Below, piece after piece: positions 49,180 through 57,682 of a stretch of DNA of 64,000 bases. Every line of letters begins with the position of its first letter. The first letter of the stretch is position 1. The translations under genes were made by a program, and so were the position numbers. The notes beneath the pieces are model-generated. The model made no database searches, had not been told where the DNA came from, and saw nothing but the letters and a program-made list of their open reading frames with translations. The stretch is taken from positions 62,001 through 126,000 of the forward strand of contig URFW01000001.1 in the NCBI GenBank assembly GCA_900547225.1, written 5' to 3'. This stretch comes from an uncultured Mycoplasmatota bacterium. GTDB lineage: Bacteria; Bacillota_I; Bacilli_A; RF39; UBA660.

Positions 49180-49214
49180 ACTCAGGAAACTTTCGAAGCT
49201 CTGGGTCGTTTTTT
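49180..49214 (+). terminator. Isolated terminator-like hairpin
   Basis: ACTCAG (49180-49185) pairs with CTGGGT (49201-49206, one G-U pair), with an inner CTT-TCG-AAG hairpin, followed by CG and six Ts. No plus-strand protein gene ends nearby except the ORF6N remnant at 49033, so it may end a small RNA or that gene. Confidence 0.5.
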
Positions 49215-49286
49215 ATTAAAGATGATATTCCATGAGAAATTTAATATCAAAAGTTTATTATGATAAGTTATCTAAAAGATATTGTT

Positions 49287-49436
49287 TTACCTTTTACAAT
49301 TATTATTGCAATTACAATTACATCCATTAAATATAACACTTAGTATCCAAAATAATATAATAAATGGTAGGAATATAATAAACAGTATTATGAATAATGG
49401 TAAAAAAATTAAAAATAATAGGAATAAACACCACAT
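49287..49436 (-). CDS. Small membrane peptide with Cys-rich tail
   Basis: A 49-residue ORF on the minus strand starts with ATG 49436 behind AAAGGATGTG. It begins MWCLFLLFLIFLPLFIILF, contains a second hydrophobic run with FLPFIILFWILSVIF, and ends NGCNCNCNNNCKR. It would be a membrane peptide of one or two helices with four Cys residues in a 9-residue polar tail, a layout that suggests metal binding or disulphides. Very low-complexity codon content (mainly A/T) makes chance possible, but the Cys/Asn tail and the ribosome binding site argue for a real gene. A degenerate second copy lies at 49061-49112. The rest of 49034-49550 holds no other gene I can support. Confidence 0.5.
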   Translation of the reverse strand: MWCLFLLFLIFLPLFIILFIIFLPFIILFWILSVIFNGCNCNCNNNCKR

Positions 49437-49515
49437 ATTTTTCACATCCTTTAATTATTAAGATGCAAATAAAATAATAATAGTAATAGCAACTATACCA
49501 ATTATTTGATATTTA

Positions 49516-49524
49516 TGTTATACT
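49516..49524 (+). promoter_or_regulatory. Extended -10 promoter of uppS
   Basis: TGTTATACT fits the extended -10 consensus, 27 bases before the uppS ATG. Confidence 0.45.
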
Positions 49525-49550
49525 CTAAATAGTCGTTTGGAGGTAATAAA

Positions 49551-50258
49551 ATGGATTATAAGATTCCTAATCACGTTGCAATTATAATGGATGGTAATGG
49601 AAGATGGGCACAAAAAAGAGGATTAAAACGTACTAAAGGACATCAAAGGGGTGCTAAAGTCCTAAAAAAGATATCTGAGTATGTTTATGATAAAAAAATA
49701 AAAGTATTAAGTGTTTTTGCTTTTTCAACAGAAAACTGGAAAAGAGATAAAGAAGAAGTAGATTATTTAATGGATTTATTTATAAAAGTATTTAAGGATA
49801 ACTTTAAATCGATAAAAGAAAAAGGCGTTAAAATAGTTTTTTCAGGTCTTAAAACAAAACTTAATGATAAGGTATTAAAAGAAATGGAAAAGATGACTGA
49901 AGAAACTAAAAATAATAAAAACGGAGTATTTAACATCTGTTTAAATTATGGTGGTCAAGATGAAATAGTAGAAGCTACTAAAAAAATAGTAAGTGATGTA
50001 AAAGAAGGTAAAATAAAAATTGATGATATAAATAAAGATATGTATAACAGTTATTTATTTAATGATTTACCACCAATAGATTTAATGATAAGAACTAGTG
50101 GTGAATTTAGAATAAGTAACTTTATGTTATGGCAAATGGCGTATGCAGAACTTTATTTTACAGACGTTTTATGGCCTGATTTTGATGAAAAAGAACTAGA
50201 TAAAGCAATTGATTCATTTAATAAAAGAGACAGAAGATTTGGAGGAGTAAAGAAGTAG
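49551..50258 (+). CDS. uppS: Undecaprenyl diphosphate synthase
   Basis: UppS condenses eight isopentenyl units onto farnesyl diphosphate to make C55-PP, the carrier for peptidoglycan and for the polysaccharides built by the neighbouring genes. The 235-residue protein has all cis-prenyltransferase motifs: VAIIMDGNGRWA with the catalytic Asp (about 8-19), HQRGAK, FSTENWKR (about 62-69), and the terminal DLMIRTSGEFRISNFMLWQ (about 181-199) and YFTDVLWPDFDE. TTTGGAGGT lies before the ATG. The usual partner genes cdsA and frr are not adjacent. A short hairpin terminator follows. Confidence 0.96.
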   Translation: MDYKIPNHVAIIMDGNGRWAQKRGLKRTKGHQRGAKVLKKISEYVYDKKIKVLSVFAFSTENWKRDKEEVDYLMDLFIKVFKDNFKSIKEKGVKIVFSGLKTKLNDKVLKEMEKMTEETKNNKNGVFNICLNYGGQDEIVEATKKIVSDVKEGKIKIDDINKDMYNSYLFNDLPPIDLMIRTSGEFRISNFMLWQMAYAELYFTDVLWPDFDEKELDKAIDSFNKRDRRFGGVKK

Positions 50259-50274
50259 ATATGCTTCTTTTTCT
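50250..50274 (+). terminator. uppS terminator
   Basis: AAGAAG (50250-50255) pairs with CTTCTT (50264-50269), followed by TTTCTTT; it overlaps the uppS stop. Confidence 0.55.
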
Positions 50275-50280
50275 TTACAT

Positions 50281-50312
50281 AAAAAAAGTAGAAACATATT
50301 TTGTTTCTACTT
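50281..50312 (-). terminator. Terminator of the thioredoxin-like lipoprotein gene
   Basis: On the minus strand AAGTAGAAAC and GTTTCTACTT pair over ten bases before seven Ts; it includes the stop codon. Confidence 0.85.
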
Positions 50313-50726
50313 AATGTAACCATTAGTTTTAAATCTTTCTATGGTATCTTCCTTACTTGTTTCTCCAACTATTCTGTTTAATGTTGTTTCTTCTTCACCA
50401 TTTGTTATAAATGCAATTGTAGGAGTACCAGATATACTTATATACTCATTAAATTCATTGTATTCCTTTTTACTCAATTTGCTATTATCTAAGTGATATA
50501 TAGTTATTTTATATTCTTTTAAAACACTTTTTAAAGTAGGTAAGTAAGATATGCAGTGTGAGCAGTTTTCATTACCAACATAAAGAGCAAAAGTCTCTTT
50601 ATTAGCCATTTTCTCTTTAAAATCATCAAGAGATATTTCTTTCATGTATTTATCACTTGATGTACATCCTGTTAATAATATTACTAACGTAAATATAAGT
50701 ACTATACTTTTAAAAATTCTTTTCAT
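50307..50726 (-). CDS. Thioredoxin-fold lipoprotein
   Basis: The 139-residue protein has a lipoprotein signal peptide with lipobox LLTGC (Cys about 21) and a thioredoxin-like domain. FALYVGNENCSHCISYLPTLK (about 48-68; active site CSHC) is the redox motif, and SGTPTIAFITNGEE carries the conserved cis-Pro. It would be anchored outside the membrane and reduce or oxidise disulphides of surface or secreted proteins. It is a short thioredoxin (usual about 105 residues plus anchor). I chose ATG 50726 because AGGTGAT lies directly upstream; the ATG at 50753 has none. It is a single-gene transcript running toward uppS. The Cys-rich proteins at 50879 and 51450-59640 might be clients. Confidence 0.85.
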   Translation of the reverse strand: MKRIFKSIVLIFTLVILLTGCTSSDKYMKEISLDDFKEKMANKETFALYVGNENCSHCISYLPTLKSVLKEYKITIYHLDNSKLSKKEYNEFNEYISISGTPTIAFITNGEEETTLNRIVGETSKEDTIERFKTNGYIK

Positions 50727-50878
50727 AAAAATCACCTGTAATAATTTTATCACTTATTTTTTTATTTAACAATAAAAATGTTTTGTATTAGTCGTTTTGT
50801 GTCTATATTTGTCTAATAAAAAATATCATAATTGACTTTATTAAATATTTTATATATATTCATATTAGGAGTATTTAT

Positions 50879-51397
50879 ATGATAATAGAAGAAAAAGATA
50901 GAAAAAACAAATATAAAAAGTTCAAAAAATACATTGACAATAAGGATGCTATAATAGAAACAGATCCAATAAACGAATTAGAAGAAGCATTTATAAAAGC
51001 ATTTAACGAAAAAGAAGTAAAAAAGAGGTATGAGTTCATATATGATTATATGTGTAAATACCTAGATAATAATGTATGCGTTTTATGTGATTTTAAAAAT
51101 GATAAGTGCATTGCAAATAGACTAGGTAAATCAGTTCATAAAGAAAATGGGTGTTGCTATTTTAGAAATGAGGGATTTTGCAAATTATTTAAAGATAAAA
51201 GATGTACTAATCCAAATATATCATGCAAATTATTTATGTGTGAATATGTAGAAAAAAATATAATGAAGAAAAAGTCATTACCTAAAAATTACTTATTATT
51301 AGATTTTTTCTTTAATAAAAAACAAAAAGAAATATTAAAAAGAAGTTACAGAAAGAAAAAAGAAGATACAATAAGTAAACTACTTGTAAACAGATAG
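50879..51397 (+). CDS. Cysteine-rich hypothetical protein
   Basis: The 172-residue protein is cytoplasmic (no signal peptide), strongly basic, and has a central cluster of about ten Cys between residues 58 and 122: YMCKYLDNNVCVLCDFKNDKC, then GCCYFRNEGFCKLF and RCTNPNISCKLFMCEYV (three pieces of one region). The spacing suggests a metal-binding or iron-sulphur domain, though I do not recognise the family. Flanking regions are Lys/Glu-rich helices, with a basic tail KEILKRSYRKKKED. The gene has AGGAG just before its ATG (TTAGGAGTATTTATATG) and a terminator after its stop, so it is expressed alone. It is not obviously linked to the secretion locus downstream. Confidence 0.6.
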   Translation: MIIEEKDRKNKYKKFKKYIDNKDAIIETDPINELEEAFIKAFNEKEVKKRYEFIYDYMCKYLDNNVCVLCDFKNDKCIANRLGKSVHKENGCCYFRNEGFCKLFKDKRCTNPNISCKLFMCEYVEKNIMKKKSLPKNYLLLDFFFNKKQKEILKRSYRKKKEDTISKLLVNR

Positions 51398-51409
51398 TTT
51401 ACTTTTTTT
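51374..51409 (+). terminator. Terminator after Cys-rich gene
   Basis: GTAAACTA (51375-51382) pairs with TAGTTTAC (51395-51402) before seven Ts. Confidence 0.8.
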
Positions 51410-51449
51410 CATTAAATCGTTATAATTAAATTAATGAGGGAGAGTGGAT

Positions 51450-52538
51450 ATGAAAAATATAATAGAATACATAAAAGATAAATCATACTATCTTTTGGGA
51501 GGAATAGTAGTAGTTATTATATTGTTAATAATTATTAACGCTTGCTCTAATAGTTCTGGTGGCTATGATAAAATAGAACAGAAAATGGTTAATGCAGCTA
51601 AAAGTTATTATGCTTCTCACAAGAAGAACTTACCTAAAGAAGAAAATGGAACGGTTAAAGTTACAATATCAACATTAATAGAATCAGAATTATTAAAAGA
51701 AGTAAAAGATCCAAATAATAAGGATCAAGATTGCTCTGGATATGTAGAAGTAACTAAAGTAGGAAAAGAGTATTCTTATACACCATTTTTAGTATGTAAA
51801 GGTAATTATGAGCCAAAATATTTAACGGACATTGTTAAATCGTCTAAACAAGATGAATATGGAAATGGTGTTTATGAAATGGGTGGCGAATACGTTTACC
51901 GTGGTGATGATGTAAAAAACTATGTATCATTTAATAACCAGTTATGGAGAATAGTATCGTTAGACTTGGATGGTAATATTGAATTATTATCGGTTAATAA
52001 TGAGGAAAGGTATACTGATGTATGGGATTCTAAATATAATTCAACATCACAGAGATATTATGGTGATACAACCGATTATTTTCACTCTGACATAAGAAAA
52101 AGCTTGAAGAATTTTTATGAAAGCAATTTTGATACAAAAGAAAAGTCATATATTATATCAAAGAATATTTGTATAGGTAAACTATCATATAATAGTTTAT
52201 ATGATAGAAACGTAGAGTGTGCAACAACGAAAGAAAACGAAAAAGTTGGTTTATTGCAAGTGAGTGATTATGTGAGATCTAGTTTAGATGAGAAGTGCAC
52301 TAATTATAATTCACCAGAATGTACCAATAGAAATTATTTATCATCAGATGAAATAAATACTTGGCTTTTAACCACCAATTCAGAAAATACATACGAAGTT
52401 TATGTTTTAGATGGTGAGATAGATGTAAAAAGAGCTTCGACAAATAATAACATTCAGCCAGTTATATTTTTAACAAAAAAATCAATGGTTTTAAATGGTT
52501 CTGGCACGTTAAATAAACCATATGTGATAAAGAACTAG
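51450..52538 (+). CDS. Anchored pilin-like/surface protein, first gene of secretion-like locus
   Basis: The 362-residue protein has one N-terminal membrane helix (YLLGGIVVVIILLIIINAC, about 14-32) followed by a Ser/Gly spacer and a helical stretch, KIEQKMVNAAKSYYASHKK, that reads like the post-helix part of type II/IV pseudopilins. The rest (about 95-362) is an extracellular beta-rich domain with five Cys (e.g. NICIGKLSYNS, VECATT, EKCTNYNSPECTNRN). A prepilin cleavage motif (G-F-T-L-I-E) is absent, so it is better seen as an anchored pilin-like protein. ATG 51450 has AGGGAGAG upstream. It sits just before the VirB2-like gene but is separated by a new promoter. The family is unknown to me. 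Confidence 0.6.
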   Translation: MKNIIEYIKDKSYYLLGGIVVVIILLIIINACSNSSGGYDKIEQKMVNAAKSYYASHKKNLPKEENGTVKVTISTLIESELLKEVKDPNNKDQDCSGYVEVTKVGKEYSYTPFLVCKGNYEPKYLTDIVKSSKQDEYGNGVYEMGGEYVYRGDDVKNYVSFNNQLWRIVSLDLDGNIELLSVNNEERYTDVWDSKYNSTSQRYYGDTTDYFHSDIRKSLKNFYESNFDTKEKSYIISKNICIGKLSYNSLYDRNVECATTKENEKVGLLQVSDYVRSSLDEKCTNYNSPECTNRNYLSSDEINTWLLTTNSENTYEVYVLDGEIDVKRASTNNNIQPVIFLTKKSMVLNGSGTLNKPYVIKN

Positions 52539-52541
52539 AAT

Positions 52542-52563
52542 TATCAATCAAGCAAGATTGATA
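52542..52563. repeat. Inverted repeat near the secretion-locus promoter
   Basis: TATCAATC (52542-52549) and GATTGATA (52556-52563) form an eight-pair inverted repeat with a six-base spacer that touches the -35 element at 52564. There is no T tail, so it may be an operator rather than a terminator. Confidence 0.45.
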
Positions 52564-52592
52564 TTGACAAAATTTAATTGATAATATATTAT
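52564..52592 (+). promoter_or_regulatory. Promoter of the type IV secretion-like operon
   Basis: TTGACA (52564-52569) and TATTAT (52587-52592) with a 17-base spacer; start near 52599. Confidence 0.6.
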
Positions 52593-52624
52593 TAATGTAT
52601 AATATGTTGAAAGGAAGAGATGAA

Positions 52625-52978
52625 ATGTATAATTTTTTAATTTTAGCTAATACAGAAGCAAAAAGTTTATGCGGAAAAAACGGTGGTTCTTTACAAACAC
52701 TTGTAAATATTATGTATTTTGCATTAACAATTATTCAATGGGTTGTTCCAGTTTTATTAATATTGTGGGGAACGATTGATTTGGTTAAGTCTGTTGTTGC
52801 TGGTAAGGAAGATGATATTAAGAAAAATCAAAAAACACTTGTAAGACGTATCATTTCAGCAGTTATTGTATTTTTGATTCCTGCTATGGTTTCTATTTTA
52901 CTTGGGTTAATTGGAACTGAAGGTTGGAAAGCATGTTGGGATAATAGAAAAGCCGAAATTTCCTTAGGTCTTGATTAA
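52625..52978 (+). CDS. VirB2/TrbC-like double-TM protein
   Basis: The 117-residue protein has two membrane helices (about 27-50 and 74-96; NIMYFALTIIQWVVPVLLILW and LVRRIISAVIVFLIPAMVSILL, shown in part) joined by a short charged loop (AGKEDDIKKNQKT). The N-terminal Cys pair and loop fit the TrbC/VirB2 style of conjugative pilin or of a small channel subunit found in Gram-positive type IV systems. A cleavable signal is not clear. ATG 52625 is chosen because AAGGAAGAG lies before it; the in-frame ATG at 52595 overlaps the promoter start. It is followed by a terminator, so it may be made in excess of the downstream genes. Confidence 0.65.
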   Translation: MYNFLILANTEAKSLCGKNGGSLQTLVNIMYFALTIIQWVVPVLLILWGTIDLVKSVVAGKEDDIKKNQKTLVRRIISAVIVFLIPAMVSILLGLIGTEGWKACWDNRKAEISLGLD

Positions 52979-53020
52979 ACAATTGTATCAACAAAATGTT
53001 TAAAAAGTAATTTAAAACAG

Positions 53021-53047
53021 AAAAAGTATATCAAATATACTTTTTTT
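53021..53047 (+). terminator. Terminator after VirB2-like gene
   Basis: AAAAAGTATAT (53021-53031) pairs with ATATACTTTTT (53035-53045) followed by Ts. The VirB2-like gene is thus separated from the rest of the operon. Confidence 0.85.
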
Positions 53048-53115
53048 ATTTTAAAAAAAATGTTATTATGTATATATAGTAGTACCGAAAAGTGTATATG
53101 TAATGAGGTGAATAT

Positions 53116-54105
53116 ATGAAAACTAAATATCCAAAAATATTTTTAATATTAATTATTTTTGTCTTCACTTTTTTTGTTGATGCTCAAATAACTAAAGCGA
53201 AGGAATTGCCAGTATGTGATCTTTCATTTTACAATATGGAAGTTTCGGAAGCTGTAGAAGTGTCTAAAAACGACATATATGGAGATATAAATGTTTACAT
53301 GCTTGATGGTGATTGGGGATGGAATCATTCGGAAAAAACATTAACCGCATATTATAATATTAACAATAAAAACGTCATAAAAGAATTTAATTTCATTATA
53401 ACAGAAGAACATGAAGTAAATGGACAAGTGAAAGATGTAGATGTATGTAAATATGCATTTTCTCCAGATAAGAAATTAAAAGGTGAAAGAATAGCTTTTT
53501 CTATTATGATAAAAGAAAATAAGTCCACAAATGGAAAAACAACTTGTAAAGGTGGAGAATGGAAATATGGACACATAAGTAAAATGAAATTTTCTGGAAA
53601 ATATAAAAGAAATACTGGAGATGGTGATGGTGCACTAACTAATTATAAGACAAATACTCAAAAAGTTAAAAGATGTGGACAATTCTGGGGTACTAATAGA
53701 ACAGAAAAAACCACGGCGAAAACAGATAAGAATGGAAATTTGGAAGAAACTACCATTAAAAATAATGCAGATTCATTTGATGATGCATCAGATAAAATAT
53801 CAAAATATTCAACGAAAAAAAATGCAGGATTGACTGGTAAGATGGAAAAACAAACAGAATGCGATGAGGAAATTCAAAAACTTATAGATAAATATTGGAA
53901 ATGGTTGACCATATTAGCGCCTGTTGCTTTAATTTTACTAATTACTATAGACTTTTTAAAGGCTGTTGTTGCATCGGATGAAAATCAATTAAGTAAATCT
54001 GCTAATAATGCGTTAAAACGTACAATTGCAGTTGTTGTTTTACTGGTATTACCAGCTTTATTAAAGATGATACTTGGTTGGTTTGGGTTAAATTTATGTT
54101 TTTAG
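53116..54105 (+). CDS. Secreted N-domain fused to VirB2-like C-terminal membrane pair
   Basis: The 329-residue protein has a signal peptide (about 1-30), an extracellular domain with paired Cys (CDLSFYNMEV, DVCKYAFSPD, TTCKGGEW, VKRCGQFW), a Thr/Lys/Asn-rich middle (about 195-240), and two C-terminal membrane helices (about 265-287 and 300-322) around SDENQLSKSANNALKRTI. The last 65 residues have the same design as the 117-residue protein encoded at 52625 (helix, charged loop with Lys and Asn, helix ending in a Cys-containing tail). I infer a duplicated VirB2-like module joined to an external domain. GAGGTG lies before the ATG. The VirB6-like gene follows after ten bases. Confidence 0.6.
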   Translation: MKTKYPKIFLILIIFVFTFFVDAQITKAKELPVCDLSFYNMEVSEAVEVSKNDIYGDINVYMLDGDWGWNHSEKTLTAYYNINNKNVIKEFNFIITEEHEVNGQVKDVDVCKYAFSPDKKLKGERIAFSIMIKENKSTNGKTTCKGGEWKYGHISKMKFSGKYKRNTGDGDGALTNYKTNTQKVKRCGQFWGTNRTEKTTAKTDKNGNLEETTIKNNADSFDDASDKISKYSTKKNAGLTGKMEKQTECDEEIQKLIDKYWKWLTILAPVALILLITIDFLKAVVASDENQLSKSANNALKRTIAVVVLLVLPALLKMILGWFGLNLCF

Positions 54106-54115
54106 GAGGTAGCAT

Positions 54116-56803
54116 ATGGGTATACTACGAAAGTTTTTTATATGGTTAGATAACGCAGCTTTTGGATTGGTAGATGATGCTTATAGCATTATATTTGACT
54201 TTGCTGCAGTTAATGTTGATATGAAAGAATTTCAGACTATTAAGCAAAATTTATATATAATAGTAGGGATATTTTCTTTGTTTAGAATAGCTTTATTTTT
54301 AATAAATTCTTTGATAGATCCGGATAAATTAAATGAAAAGGGTAAAGGTTTGAGTAGCATTTTATCAAGAACACTTGTTATGCTTGTAATGTTAGTTATA
54401 TGTCCATTTTTATTTAATGAATTATTTACGTTACAAAATACTGTAATGAAGAATAACATAATTCCAAAACTTATAATAGGTAAGGAAATATATACTGCTG
54501 ATGAAGATAATACTGTAAAAGTTAATCAAGATAATATTGGAAAAGAGGCTGGAACGCAGATGAAAAGTGTTATGCTTCAGGCTCTTGTTCCAATTAACAG
54601 GTCAGCATTTAAAAACACCGGCGGTAATGATATTTTTTATCAGCCAATAAATGGTTCCACGTGTGATGATAGTTGTGCAGATGCTGTAAATGCATATTCT
54701 GAAAAACAAGCGGTAGGTAAATTAGATATTCCAACGCTACAAAAATACATAAACGTTCAAGCGGCAGTACAGACTGATGAAGAAAGCGGAGAATATGAGC
54801 GAGTTTACGTTTATGACTATATGATAGTAATTACAACGGCTGCTGGTGCTTTCATAACATATATGCTATTTTCTTTTGCACTTGATATTGCTATTAGAAT
54901 GTTTGAGCTTATAATACTTCAAGTTGCGTCACCTATATTTATTGTTACATTTATAGATCCTAAATCGGCCTCATCGGGTCCTTTTAAAAGATGGTTGCAA
55001 GCTATTGGTAAATCGTATGCTACGTTGTTTTTGAGAATAGGTGTTGTTTGCTTAATGGTTTTACTTGTATCATGGGTAAATACTTCTGATACTTTTTCAC
55101 AGCTTATGGGAAGTACATCATCATTTTTAGCAAAAGCTGCTCTAGTTATAGGATTATTGATTTTTGTTAAAAATTTCCCAAAATGGATTTCAGGATTGTT
55201 CGGAGTAGAAACTAGTGGTTTTGGTGGCCTTAATATAGGAAAAAAACTAGCTGGAGCCGCATTGGTTGGTGGAATGTTAGAAAAAGGTCTCGGAAAGGCA
55301 AAGGATGGCTTGAAAAAGGTACCTGGTGGTCTAACATCAAAAGGTATTGCTGCGGCTAGAAATTTGCACGCAAATCATAAGTTGAACAAGGAAAGAAAGG
55401 GAGCAATTGAGGATGAAAAAGAAAGAAATGCTGCTGCTAGGGCTGCTAGGAAAGAACAGATGATTAGAGATAGAGAAAATGGAATGTCAGAAGCAGCTGC
55501 ACGTAGAAAAGCTAACAGATGGGCACGAATGGATGCTGCTAAAGAGAAAGCTCGCAATGTAGCAGGACGCTTGTATGCAACTGGAGTTGCTTTAAATGCA
55601 AAAGGAGCGTTTAAGGATGGTGCAAATGCAAAAGGAATTGGCGGAGTTATTAAAGCAGGTAATCAAAATGCAAATAAATATCGTTTGGAAAAAGGTGTTC
55701 CAGGTGAGACGCTAGGAGAAAAAATCAAAGGAAGATTTGCTGGAGCTCAAAATACTCTTGACAGTTTGGCTTATGGAACCAAACTTGAACAGTTAAACAG
55801 GGCCGATGATGTCGCTGCAGCTCAAGAAACAGCAAGATCATATGTTAATGGTAGAGTACCTAGTAATCCAATCAATAAATATACGAAGTTTCAAGAAGCT
55901 GTTACTGGAAGAGGTGGAGCTATAGCAGGAACATTAGAAGATCAAATTCAAATGATTGGTATAGAAGATAAATATGGAGTAAAACCAAACGCTATCGTAA
56001 TAAATAATGGTCATCCAACTGGCTTTTATGATGCCAATGAATCATTCCATGCTCTTTCAGACGCAGATTTAAAAGCGTGTAGAGGTTTCTTTGATTCCGA
56101 AACAACTACATATGGAATGGCATCAATTGTGGATCATAGTAAAAAGTTAGAATCTAATTTATCAACGGAATATTCATCTAAAAACGCTGATATAAAAGAT
56201 AGTCAACAATTATTCTCCAACGCACAATCAGCTATATCCAATGCTCTTAAGATTGGAATAGGAAATGCTTTTTCTGGTTTTTCATTTGATGGCAGCTCCG
56301 TTAAATTAGATGGTGTTTCTATAGATAATATAGGCGATAAAATAGCAGATTTAACGAATTCAGGAAATACTCAAAGAGCGTCCGATTTAAGTAAAATTCA
56401 AAAATTACTAAGTTTATCATATGATAACGATGGAAATATAAATTATGGTAATCAAAACTATTCAGCAAGTGAATTTTCTAATTATATTAATAATTTACCT
56501 GATGATGATCCAGAAAAGAAATTATTGTTACAAAATAATCAGAATATAACCGTTTCATCCCAAAGTGTAAGAAGTATAACACAAGCACAACAACGTTTAG
56601 AACAAATAATAGCTCCTGTTGAATCTTCTAGATATGTAATCGATTATACAACCGCAACGTTAAAGAAAGATGGTGCCGGAAATCCAATTGTAATGAATGG
56701 TACTATTGATCAATGTGTTAGTATTAACACTGGAAAGGCAAGTAAATTTAAAGAAGCCGCACTTGAGGATGCTAAGGCAAAAGATGGAGGAAAGAGTGAA
56801 TAA
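54116..56803 (+). CDS. VirB6/TrbL-like channel protein with large cytoplasmic tail
   Basis: The 895-residue protein has an N-terminal membrane half with about six or seven helices (about 40-66, 82-102, 238-285, 300-350), the pattern of VirB6/TrbL inner-membrane channel subunits. Recognisable is RMFELIILQVASPIFIVTFID, followed by the SSGPFKRWLQAIGKSYATLF loop. The C-terminal half (about 375-895) is cytoplasmic; 395-490 is an Ala/Arg/Lys coiled coil (EDEKERNAAARAARKEQMIR) and 580-895 is unknown. Conjugative VirB6 relatives are shorter, so this tail is a special feature. GGAGGTAGC lies before the ATG. It is cotranscribed with the genes on both sides. Confidence 0.72.
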   Translation: MGILRKFFIWLDNAAFGLVDDAYSIIFDFAAVNVDMKEFQTIKQNLYIIVGIFSLFRIALFLINSLIDPDKLNEKGKGLSSILSRTLVMLVMLVICPFLFNELFTLQNTVMKNNIIPKLIIGKEIYTADEDNTVKVNQDNIGKEAGTQMKSVMLQALVPINRSAFKNTGGNDIFYQPINGSTCDDSCADAVNAYSEKQAVGKLDIPTLQKYINVQAAVQTDEESGEYERVYVYDYMIVITTAAGAFITYMLFSFALDIAIRMFELIILQVASPIFIVTFIDPKSASSGPFKRWLQAIGKSYATLFLRIGVVCLMVLLVSWVNTSDTFSQLMGSTSSFLAKAALVIGLLIFVKNFPKWISGLFGVETSGFGGLNIGKKLAGAALVGGMLEKGLGKAKDGLKKVPGGLTSKGIAAARNLHANHKLNKERKGAIEDEKERNAAARAARKEQMIRDRENGMSEAAARRKANRWARMDAAKEKARNVAGRLYATGVALNAKGAFKDGANAKGIGGVIKAGNQNANKYRLEKGVPGETLGEKIKGRFAGAQNTLDSLAYGTKLEQLNRADDVAAAQETARSYVNGRVPSNPINKYTKFQEAVTGRGGAIAGTLEDQIQMIGIEDKYGVKPNAIVINNGHPTGFYDANESFHALSDADLKACRGFFDSETTTYGMASIVDHSKKLESNLSTEYSSKNADIKDSQQLFSNAQSAISNALKIGIGNAFSGFSFDGSSVKLDGVSIDNIGDKIADLTNSGNTQRASDLSKIQKLLSLSYDNDGNINYGNQNYSASEFSNYINNLPDDDPEKKLLLQNNQNITVSSQSVRSITQAQQRLEQIIAPVESSRYVIDYTTATLKKDGAGNPIVMNGTIDQCVSINTGKASKFKEAALEDAKAKDGGKSE

Positions 56804-56820
56804 AGAAAGGGGAGATATTT

Positions 56821-57159
56821 ATGGATAATAATGGAAATAGTGCACCTCAATATTTAATTGCAGCTAATTCAAAAAGAGCACAATTAATATTTAATGTATT
56901 TAGACCAATTGATTTAGGAATAGAAATAGGTGGAATAATAATCACTATAATTTTGTTTTTAGCACTGGAACCGTCAAGCTTGCTATCTGCAATAATTACA
57001 TTAGCACCAGTTATGATTACTACATTTCTAGTGCTCCCTATTCCAAATTATCAAAATGTTATGTGTATAATAAAAAATATTTATGTATTTTTATTTGTTG
57101 AAAGACAACATTTCAGATGGAAAGGATGGTGTGCTAAAGATGAGTTCAAGGGTCAGTAA
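56821..57159 (+). CDS. PrgI/VirB3-like membrane protein
   Basis: The 112-residue protein has two closely spaced membrane helices (about 35-53 and 57-77, IGGIIITIILFLALEPSSLL and ITLAPVMITTFLVLP) and ends with a cytoplasmic segment containing YVFLFVERQHFRWKGW. PrgI and VirB3 family proteins are short, double-TM partners that connect VirB4 to the channel. The order VirB6, VirB3-like, VirB4 matches Gram-positive type IV systems, except that the VirB4 here is in two genes. AGAAAGGGGAG lies just before the ATG. It overlaps the next gene by 20 bases, so the two are translationally coupled. Confidence 0.7.
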   Translation: MDNNGNSAPQYLIAANSKRAQLIFNVFRPIDLGIEIGGIIITIILFLALEPSSLLSAIITLAPVMITTFLVLPIPNYQNVMCIIKNIYVFLFVERQHFRWKGWCAKDEFKGQ

Positions 57160-57682
57160 CGATACAACGGAAACTTTTATGCCAATTAGATCTATCGCAA
57201 ATAATATGATAGAACTTGATAATGGTGAAAAAATAGCTGGAGTAAAGGTGTCTCCTAGAAATATATTTATTTTGGAGGAAAATGAAGAATTTTCCATAAT
57301 TGATGGATTAAAGGATTTTTATAATACTCTTGATTTTGAATTTTGGCTTATTATAACAGATAGACCTGTTGATATTGCTTCGTACATTGCACAATTACAA
57401 GTAGCTTATAATCAGGCTCAAAGTCCTGTTATTAGAAAATTAATAAATCAAGATTTAAGTAAAGCTAGCGATTTTAGTGATACTGTTACAGATTATGAAT
57501 TTTATTTCCTATTTAAGGAAAAGAATATAGATTTAATTCAGAAGAGAATAAGAATGATGATAAATGGATTAGCCAATGCTGGATTGTCCTCAAGTCAGGC
57601 TAATAATGATGATTTAAGATCAATAATAGATAGTTTCTTTAATGATGGTCAAAAAATTAGTTTTGGGACGGTGATGAGTTAA
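57140..57682 (+). CDS. VirB4 N-terminal-domain-like protein (split VirB4, first part)
   Basis: The 180-residue protein lacks membrane helices. It begins SSRVSNDTTETFMPIRSIAN, and its core strand-helix pattern (IELDNGEKIAGVKVSPRNIF, then EEFSIIDGLKDFYNTLDFEF, WLIITDRPVDIASYIAQL) resembles the CagE/TrbE/VirB N-terminal domain of VirB4 ATPases, which contacts the channel. The ATPase itself is encoded by the next gene, whose ATG overlaps this stop (TAATG). I infer that a single VirB4 has been divided into two proteins that stay together. ATG 57140 lies inside the preceding gene; the earlier ATG at 57083 has no site. Two parts and tight coupling suggest a functional split, not decay. Confidence 0.6.
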   Translation: MSSRVSNDTTETFMPIRSIANNMIELDNGEKIAGVKVSPRNIFILEENEEFSIIDGLKDFYNTLDFEFWLIITDRPVDIASYIAQLQVAYNQAQSPVIRKLINQDLSKASDFSDTVTDYEFYFLFKEKNIDLIQKRIRMMINGLANAGLSSSQANNDDLRSIIDSFFNDGQKISFGTVMS

